Assembly (NCBI GenBank): GCA_963576565.1
Contig: OY755039.1
Coordinates: forward strand, 129,074,140-129,138,139
Source: Aspidapion aeneum
Taxonomy: Eukaryota > Arthropoda > Insecta > Coleoptera > Brentidae
Length of the DNA: 64,000 nucleotides
Direction of reading: 5' to 3'
The position numbers and the translations under genes were made by a program. The notes under the pieces are model-generated. The model saw only the letters and a program-made list of their open reading frames with translations, did not search any database and was not told where the DNA came from. The stretch's first letter is position 1. Each line of letters starts with the position of its first letter. This document shows positions 57,455 to 64,000 of the stretch, in pieces.

Positions 57455-58790
57455 TTGTATTTTTTCCTAGTTAATAAAAGCCTACATGCAAGTTTGCGGA
57501 CAAAAAGCTGTATTTTATAATGCTAATAAAGATAGTTTGCTTTTATTTGAGGGAAAAAATTTATTGACCCTAGGAGCAAAAGATCTAGACTATTTATTTG
57601 CTTAAATAAAATATAAGGTGAGCCAAAAAATACCGTACATATTTTTTCGGCTGTCGCTTTTTTACCCTTTGTTTGATTTTTGTGATTATAGTCTCTATTA
57701 AAAGCTAAGGCTTAAATGGGCACAAACACGCCGCACAATGGGTTATATGGCGGAGCTAGCACGACATTAGCCCTGTATATGTTTTTTAAATTATGATAAC
57801 CAAACTCACCCAAATGTATTGCAGATAGTCCAGTTAATAAAAAAAATGCAATTGAAAAAAAAAGTCTTAATGTATTTCTCTGTAACAGAGCCCTAAAGTT
57901 AAAAAACATTTTGGGAAAAAAATTAATGTATTTTTACAGTATTTTTAAATAAAAAAAATTACAATAGAAACAGCACTTTTTGGGTATATGGGTATAAAGT
58001 GGGCATACCCAGTTACTGCACTTTTAAAAACTACTAGTAATTTCCTAATTCCAAAACCCTTTTTATGGTTTATAATTTTTGAAATATAGATAGTTTATTT
58101 TCGTCCCTATTTTTCTTTGTAAAGCCTGCAGAAACAAGCTTAGCAAGGCTTAGTGAAAACTCCACCAGAATATTAGAGAGAATGATCTATTTGCTGCCCC
58201 TAGCTCCTCCTTTTTTTTGGGGGTAGCTCAAAACACTGCCATGCACGTGATCTTTATACAGTCAGTATAACAGCCAAATGGAATAAATTCGACAGCGGAT
58301 TGAATTTAGATTATTCTGAAAAATCAAAAAGTACATCGACTGAGATTTTTAACGAGCAATGTTTTTGTTCGAAATTAATTTGTATACAACTTTTTCACCT
58401 TGTTCGAAAACTTATCAGAAAAGAAAAACGATCATTTTGACAACGATTTTTTGACACCTGTCAAATATTTAAAAAAACGCTAACCTTTACTTTTTTGCCA
58501 TTTTTCGACAGTAAAAAATAACCTGATAAGTAAAATTTATAATTTAATTAAAAAACTTAAGTAAAAAGCTAGTAACATGCAACCTCTTTTGCAACTGGTC
58601 GACCCAACTTGTGGCAACTTGTTCGAAAGCTTATTAAAAAAGAAAAAAGATGGTGCGTGATCGTAAACCCAAACTTTAGAGCTTTATAACATTGTATTGT
58701 CGCTGTAACTATAAGTCCACACCAAATCTGATGTTGATCGGATATGTACAAGTTGGTCAAAATTGACTTACAAAAGGGACAAGGGCGGCA
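57455..58790. other. Unassigned sequence
   Basis: Scattered false frames only. Confidence 0.4.
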
Positions 58791-58796
58791 TCAATT

Positions 58797-59220
58797 TCAC
58801 AGTTTTAACAATGTAATTAAAAATTCGTGATCCCTATCCCCAAAAGTCCCTACATACCAATTTTGAACGAAATCGGACATAGTTAGATGGTCCCCTTCCA
58901 CCCTTTTGAAAGGGGTCGGGGCCCCCCCAAGCCTTAGATTTTTTATATATTTTGTACATATTTCATGATAAAACACAAAAAATAGCTGAAAATTTGACAT
59001 AATGAGGCTTCGGGCCCCCCCCCCCCCAAGCAGCGGCGTAGGTCCGAAAGACATGATGACTTTTTTTTTTTTTGGTCGCAAGTTTTTTGAGGGGCGCTCT
59101 CTGTAGCTTTCGGCCCCCCCACACATGATGACCTTTTTTTTTTGTTGGTCGCACGATTTTTGAGAGGCGCCCTTTTTAGCTGTCGGCCCCCCCCCCAGAC
59201 ACATTCCTGGGTGCGCCACT
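58797..59220 (-). repeat. Poly-C repeat class, tandem-like copies
   Basis: TTTTATCATGATAAAACAC-type sequence, C runs of 9-15 (59016-59030, 59113, 59187), GGTCGCAAGTTTTTTGAGG and GGTCGCACGATTTTTGAGAG repeated, ending ACACATTCCTGGGTGCGCCA. A second copy lies at 60020-60215 inside the element at 59294-60757, and partial ones at 34090, 37133, 42200, 45357 and 63960. Frames through it are not genes. Confidence 0.6.
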
Positions 59221-59293
59221 GATATTATGTATATATACTCAAAATATGACAGAAAAAAAAAGATCCCATAAGTTCAGACTAAGTTTATATGTA

Positions 59294-60757
59294 CAGGGTG
59301 TCCCAAATTGAGCACTTTTAGGGGGTTTAAGGTACTTCTAGGGGAGACAGAGATAAACTGACCACGCATTGGGAGGCTCAAATTTCAAGGGAAGACTTAT
59401 AGTGAAAACCGCATTTTGAAATATCGTCTCGTCTTTGAGCTACGGGGGTTTTTTAAAAGTCTGCATTTTTGAAGGGGGTCTATAACTTCGTTATTAGTGA
59501 AAATTTTGATTTAGAGTAAATTGCAGTTTTATAGACTTTGTCACGAGGAATTCACCCGCTAAATTATATTTTCACTGTCACTTTTAGTTTTTGAGATATG
59601 ACATAAAGTTGCATTTTTTCTTATGGAATGGCCTATATTTTAATTAATTTTCGAATTTGTCATTGAATTCTTTTCAAAATGATGTATCATATATCATAGT
59701 TTCATTGAGCGGTTTAGGAGATATTGAGCTTTTTCACTTATATCTAGTGCGCTATGATTTCCTGCTGAGGAAGTATTTTTATTATTTTACACAGTCAAAA
59801 ATATAGTAAGCCTGGTTTGGAAAAATTATAATTCAGCTGACGGCCCTCAAAGCCTAGTTATAAAAAGTAACAAAAATGATACATATTTCAAAATAAAATT
59901 AAAACGCTTTTGTGCAAAATAATTTTATGTCAAAGCGTAATGTCAAATTGTTTAAACAATTGAAAACAATGACAAAACGCCAAGACGCAAGGCCAACTTG
60001 ATTTGCATAGTATAAGCATGGGCGCACCCGGGGGGGGGGGTTCGGTTCGGTTCATTGCCCCCCCCCCAAGCCTTAGATTCTTTTACATATTTTCTACATA
60101 TTTCATGATAAAACACAAAAAATAGCTTAAAATTTCACATCATGAGGCTTCGGCCCCCCCCCCCCCAAGAGTCCTTGGGCCCCCTCCAAGACACATTCCT
60201 GGGTGCGCCACTGGTATAAGACAACAAAACTATAGGAGCATTGAGGTAGCATTTGACCGCAAGGCTTTCACGTTAATGGCGCATGACGTCATTCAACGCA
60301 CACTAGACAAAAATAAAAACTTTCATTATCTCCGAAACCGCTCAATCAAACTATGACATATGATACATCATTTTGAAAACAATTCAATGACGAATTCGAA
60401 AATTAATTAAAATATAGGCCATTCCATAAGAAAAAATGCAACTTTATGTCATATCTCAAAAACTAAAAGTGACAGTTAAAATTTAATTTAGCGGGTGAAT
60501 TCCTCGTGACAAAGTCTATAAAATTGCGATTTACTCTAAATCAATATTTCCAATAATAACGAAGTTATAGACTCCCCTCCAAAATGCAGACTTTTCAAAA
60601 AGCCCCCGTAGCTCAAAGACGAGACGATATTTCAAAATGCGGTTTTCACTATAAGTCTTCTCTTGAAATTTGAGCCTCGCAATGCGTGGTCAGTTTTTCT
60701 CTGTCTCCCGTAGAAGTACCTTAAACCCTGTAAAAGTGCCCAATTTGGGACACCCTG
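59294..60757. mobile_element. 1.46 kb element with about 470-bp inverted repeats
   Basis: Ends CAGGGTGTCCCAAATTGAGC and the complement of CAGGGTGTCCCAAATTGGGC; TA at 59292-59293 and 60758-60759. The arms are homologous to about 59765 and from about 60290, including CTCAAAGACGAGACGATATT, CGTGACAAAGTCTATAAAA and ATATAGGCCATTCCATAAG. The centre contains a poly-C repeat copy. Non-coding; the same end class as 44472-45190. Confidence 0.8.
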
Positions 60758-60759
60758 TA

Positions 60760-61455
60760 TGTATTGCATAAAAAGATAACAGAACAAAAAATATAATTCT
60801 ACATAAGGTTTTGGTCGAGTGATTTCCGTTAACGCTATTTCGATAGAATTTCAAAAACACAATTTCGATGATGGGAAATCATAGCACGGATAATCCGCAG
60901 CCCGGATAATCCGCGCATATCAATAACTCGCATTAAATTAAAGTAATGTAATGTAGTCACTATTTTAAATTTTAATGTAATTTAGTAGGATACAAATTTT
61001 TCTTTTTTGTCTCTTGAAAACGGTTAGAGATAAAAAATTTGCTAGAAATCAAAAGTTTCTGAATAAAACATAGAATCCATAAAATATTTTCTAATCTGCC
61101 ACCGGCTTACTACAAAAAAGTTCTGGAAGAAAAAGTGAGGTATTACCCCTTAAAAAATACCACCCTGTAGTTTTTTCCTAATATAGGTCATGCTTGATGA
61201 TGTATACTTTTTAGTTAAATCAAATACGCTAGAGCATAAATACATGTTCAAGAAGTCGAAAAGTGAAGCACTCATAGCTTACTTTCGAAACAATGGCATT
61301 TTTAAATTCGCAGACGCGAATTTTTATGTGCACATGCGTGTGTTTTGTCACGTTGACACACAGCTGCTGTGAGGGTCGACGCTATATTTGTTGTTTATTT
61401 ACAATTTGTGATGTTTTGCGTTCCTCGTGTAAAATTATGTTTTTTTCTGTAAAAA
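60760..61455. other. Unassigned sequence
   Basis: The frame at 61190-61372 has no recognisable domain. CCCGGATAATCCGCG near 60901 is a small partial repeat (CGGATAATCCGC twice). Confidence 0.4.
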
Positions 61456-61531
61456 ATGGGAAATAATCCACGTAAAACATGTGCCGCTTGTGGAAAAATG
61501 TCCGTAGAAGTAACGGAGTGCCATTCCATAG
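61456..61531 (+). CDS. Possible first coding exon (unrecognised Cys-rich)
   Basis: ATG in a reasonable context (AAAAAATGG) opens MGNNPRKTCAACGKMSVEVT and ECHSI, then a strong donor, ATAG|GTAAGTACA, at 61532. The CAACGK pair of cysteines could start a zinc-binding fold. The upstream 400 bp are less AT-rich near GAGGGTCGACGC, as at a promoter, but I see no TATA box. I cannot find the next exon. It may be a gene fragment, a transposon exon or chance. Confidence 0.3.
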
Positions 61532-61745
61532 GTAAGTACATACTTGTATTTTTCTTTATAATTTGTTAATAAAGTTAAGAGTGGTTTATAGATGCCATTA
61601 AACACTCTTCACGGTGTCAACAATAAATCTGCACAATTAATTTTAGAAAAACTAAAATTTTAATCCACAATTTCATAACTTTTCACAGTAGTTTTTATTT
61701 AAAAAAAAATAGACATTACCCAAAATTTTTGACAATTTTCAAACA

Positions 61746-61746
<1 letters not shown>

Positions 61747-61806
<60 letters not shown>
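61747..61806. repeat. (TA)n microsatellite
   Basis: About 30 TA units; the inverted LTR copy ends abruptly here. Confidence 0.97.
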
Positions 61807-61807
<1 letters not shown>

Positions 61808-63076
61808 CATATATTTTTAATTAAATATTGTTTTTGACATCAACAAGCATTAATTATATGCAAGACTAGGTTAAGATTAAGTAAAATTTATGGCAACTCC
61901 GGCGACTTGTTTTTTAGCATGTTTTCAGGTTCGCTGTATTTTAATAAAAGTTGTATTGGCTAATATGTCCTTTGAGCCACTAACATCAAAATAATTCATA
62001 TTTTGTAACTGGAAACAAATTAGCTAAACTACTTTCAACTTTTAAAAAACACACTGTGTAATTTTAACTTTATCGATTTTCTGAGTCCACGCATCTTTGA
62101 ATTGCGGTGGTATTTTGTCTCTTTGTCTTTCTCGCCAATGCGAGAGAGCTTAAGTTTTAAACCACGGCAACGGCAGGCCAAGAATGTCTTGGACAAGAAA
62201 ACCGTTAAAGAAAGCTTAGATTTTAGACCAATCAGCTAGCGGCAAGCTTAGAACGCCTAGAGAGCAGGGTACTGAAACTTTCGAAAGTCGGGAGGGAAAT
62301 CACTCTTTAGTTGAGCTTCGCTTGGTTCATTTCGGCTACGCTTTCGTCACCTTCTTAAGGGGGGTTTTATTTCAACTGGGGAAATTTATCAATTATTTTA
62401 ACATTGTATAAAACTGTTAACTTTATTATTCATAATTATTTTAGTATTTTCTTTTGGAGTTTATTAATTTTAAAGCTTTTAATTATTACTGTTTCCAGTG
62501 TTTTGAAATAATGTTTTTAACTGTTTTATGGTTTTTTAACAACAAAATACAAACCATTCGTTGCCCTAAAATCGGCATTTTTAATCAACAATATATCCCA
62601 AACCTAAACAGTAATATTAAGTAAATTAAACAGTTGATTGAATATTTTCACCTGTTCAATCAACGTTTAAAATGTTGATAAATACATATATTTACAACAA
62701 ACATACACAAGGTTTATAAAACCTACAAGTTTAAGAAGTGTAAATATTTGAATACAAAAGTTCAATAGTACAAAAAAAATTTGATATTTAAATAATAAAT
62801 ATTAGAAGTGAAAGTGTGAAGCTACAAGAAGAAAATCGAAAAGGTATGTATGATTTTCCTATATTGCTTATACATTTGAGAAAAAACATTTATAGCATAA
62901 AACTTCCTCCAAGAACCATTAAATTCCCTTTCGAGAACGTGTAAATTTAATGACATATAGCAACTTTTAATAATTATATCAATTTTTAAATCGTTGTACA
63001 AATTGGTAGCTCGCAACGTTTAAGCCTTGGCCACTTGAGGTGACAGTACCACTGTCACACACAGCCGCCTGTTACA
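61807..63076 (-). mobile_element. LTR copy 2, inverted and truncated
   Basis: Reverse complement of the LTR at 48238-49540, from its TGTAACAGGCGG tip at 63076 down to ATTTAATTAAAAATATATG. The last 50 bp of the LTR are missing and (TA)n takes their place. Flank CCAC follows the tip. Divergence from copy 1 is modest, with small indels. Confidence 0.7.
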
Positions 63077-63079
63077 CCA

Positions 63080-64000
63080 CCAAAAGTGACGCATGTGCGG
63101 TAACCGAAATCCTGTCTACCTAAAAAAGGAACATTAAAAATTAAATGGGGGTCCTGGCTTCAAGCATCGCGTCTGTGTCTCAACGTATTTGAGTTAAATA
63201 CAGTTTCCAGATTTCATTCAAACATCTCATAAACTGCACGATTTATAAAGAAAAAACAACCAGAAAATTAAAACATTAATAACCTGTATCTCGAAAACTA
63301 AGCATTTGCAAACTTCTGTTTATACTGTTTTTTTCTTAAAATCACTTAAAGAGAATAATCCCCTAAAGTTTGGCGATATACTTTATTAACGCCCTGTATA
63401 ATCAAAGCATCAAAGGAATATAATATAGGTACCTTCCTAGGATGAATACGATCTAATTATAAATAATGTAATGTAATAACACAAATATGTAAGTACAGTG
63501 GCATAATATACAAAAATCGGCTTTTCTTTATACGCACATGAGGTACAATGCTTTATCTTTAGATAAAATCTATAAAAATTGTTAGTTTGATTGTTATGTT
63601 TGTGGTAGTGTTTTATATTGTTTCAATTTTTACGTTTTATCCCAGGATATTATTCATGATATTATTCATGTAGTTATTATGAACGTTATATCATTCTGAG
63701 GAATCTCGACAATTTTTTATACCTTATTTTTTTTCGTATTGCTTTTCGAACTCTGTATTACTTACCTCCTAATCCAATAATAAAAGCTCTATAACCTTTT
63801 CCTGGCCTGGTCAATTCGCTTGGAATTTAATCTGATTTTTATTTGAAAGCTACTATTGGAAAAATAACTACGTATTATATGTTTTTCTTTATTGTGCATT
63901 CGAGGAAAATGTCTTACTAAATACGCCATCCCCGGTATATACAATGTTTCTTTTATGGGCGTACCCAAGGGGGGGGGCCAAACCGAACGAAACCTAAGAT
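63080..64000. other. Unassigned sequence
   Basis: No gene. ATTATTCATGATATTATTCA is a short local duplication near 63645-63670. The last bases (GGGCGTACCCAAGG, G run, CCAAACCGAACG) look like the edge of a poly-C repeat. Confidence 0.4.

Noticed and set aside
58797..59219. 140-codon reverse frame
   Set aside because: Runs through poly-C tracts and duplicated repeat sequence; no recognisable domain.
48238..63076. One 14.8 kb Polinton-like element with 1.3 kb terminal inverted repeats
   Set aside because: Copy 1 has its own two LTR tips and 4-bp duplication, copy 2 is truncated, and no polymerase, integrase or packaging genes lie between.

Overview
This is an AT-rich, repeat-dominated stretch of an animal nuclear genome. 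The repertoire points to an arthropod, most likely an insect: mariner, Tc1-like, hAT, piggyBac-like, PIF/Harbinger and Mutator/foldback DNA elements, Penelope-like and RTE/CR1-type retroelements, tRNA-derived SINEs, solo LTRs, and long TA, CA and CTGT microsatellites. A beetle with a large genome is my guess, but no host gene identifies the species. I see no intact host gene and no prokaryotic gene organisation. Every recognisable protein fragment belongs to a transposable element and is broken by stops or frameshifts. Three short stretches (20553-20605, 57394-57448, 61456-61531) look like exons flanked by splice sites, but I cannot place them in a gene.

Layout. 0.25-2.4 kb: a hAT-like element holding a TTAA-flanked MITE, then a 1.1 kb palindrome. 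3.1-4.1 kb: dispersed repeats and an RTE tail. 4.4-7.7 kb: a relative of the TTAA MITE split by an insertion carrying about 2.04 kb of uninterrupted (CTGT)n. 9-10.6 kb: a MITE and a deleted Harbinger element. 10.8-13.8 kb: a 2.95 kb element with an 8-bp target duplication and CTAATACCC-type arrays at both ends. 15.5-18.3 kb: the first of four Mutator/foldback-like elements. 19-25.7 kb: foldbacks, a duplicated 0.59 kb repeat, a CR1/Jockey remnant and a Penelope-like palindrome. 26.3-27 kb: a Penelope-like insertion with a 12-bp target duplication and hammerhead-ribozyme-like motifs. 28-29.9 kb: a Tc1-like transposase split by an insertion. 30.2-33.1 kb: a TA-flanked element, mariner copy 1 and a SINE with a 14-bp target duplication. 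34.6-41.6 kb: an RTE copy and mariner copy 2, invaded by three Mutator-like elements. 43-46 kb: CA-bearing repeats and an inverted-repeat MITE. 47-49.5 kb: a Penelope-like foldback and a 1.3 kb solo LTR. 50.8-52.5 kb: a tandem array of exactly 401-bp units, each with a tRNA-like cloverleaf. 53-64 kb: mariner copy 3, MITEs, a 1.46 kb long-inverted-repeat element and a second, inverted LTR.

The window is best read as layers of nested insertions. Target duplications are visible for many of them: 9 bp for the Mutator-like family and the 24.9 kb foldback; 8 bp for the hAT-like element and two others; TTAA, TA, 4 bp, 12 bp, 13 bp and 14 bp for the rest. These give boundaries to the base and an order of events. 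The most notable structures are the four GGCGCC-ended elements with asymmetric termini, the shared hammerhead-like scaffold in three different palindromic retroelement families, the 401-bp tRNA-like satellite and the giant CTGT microsatellite.
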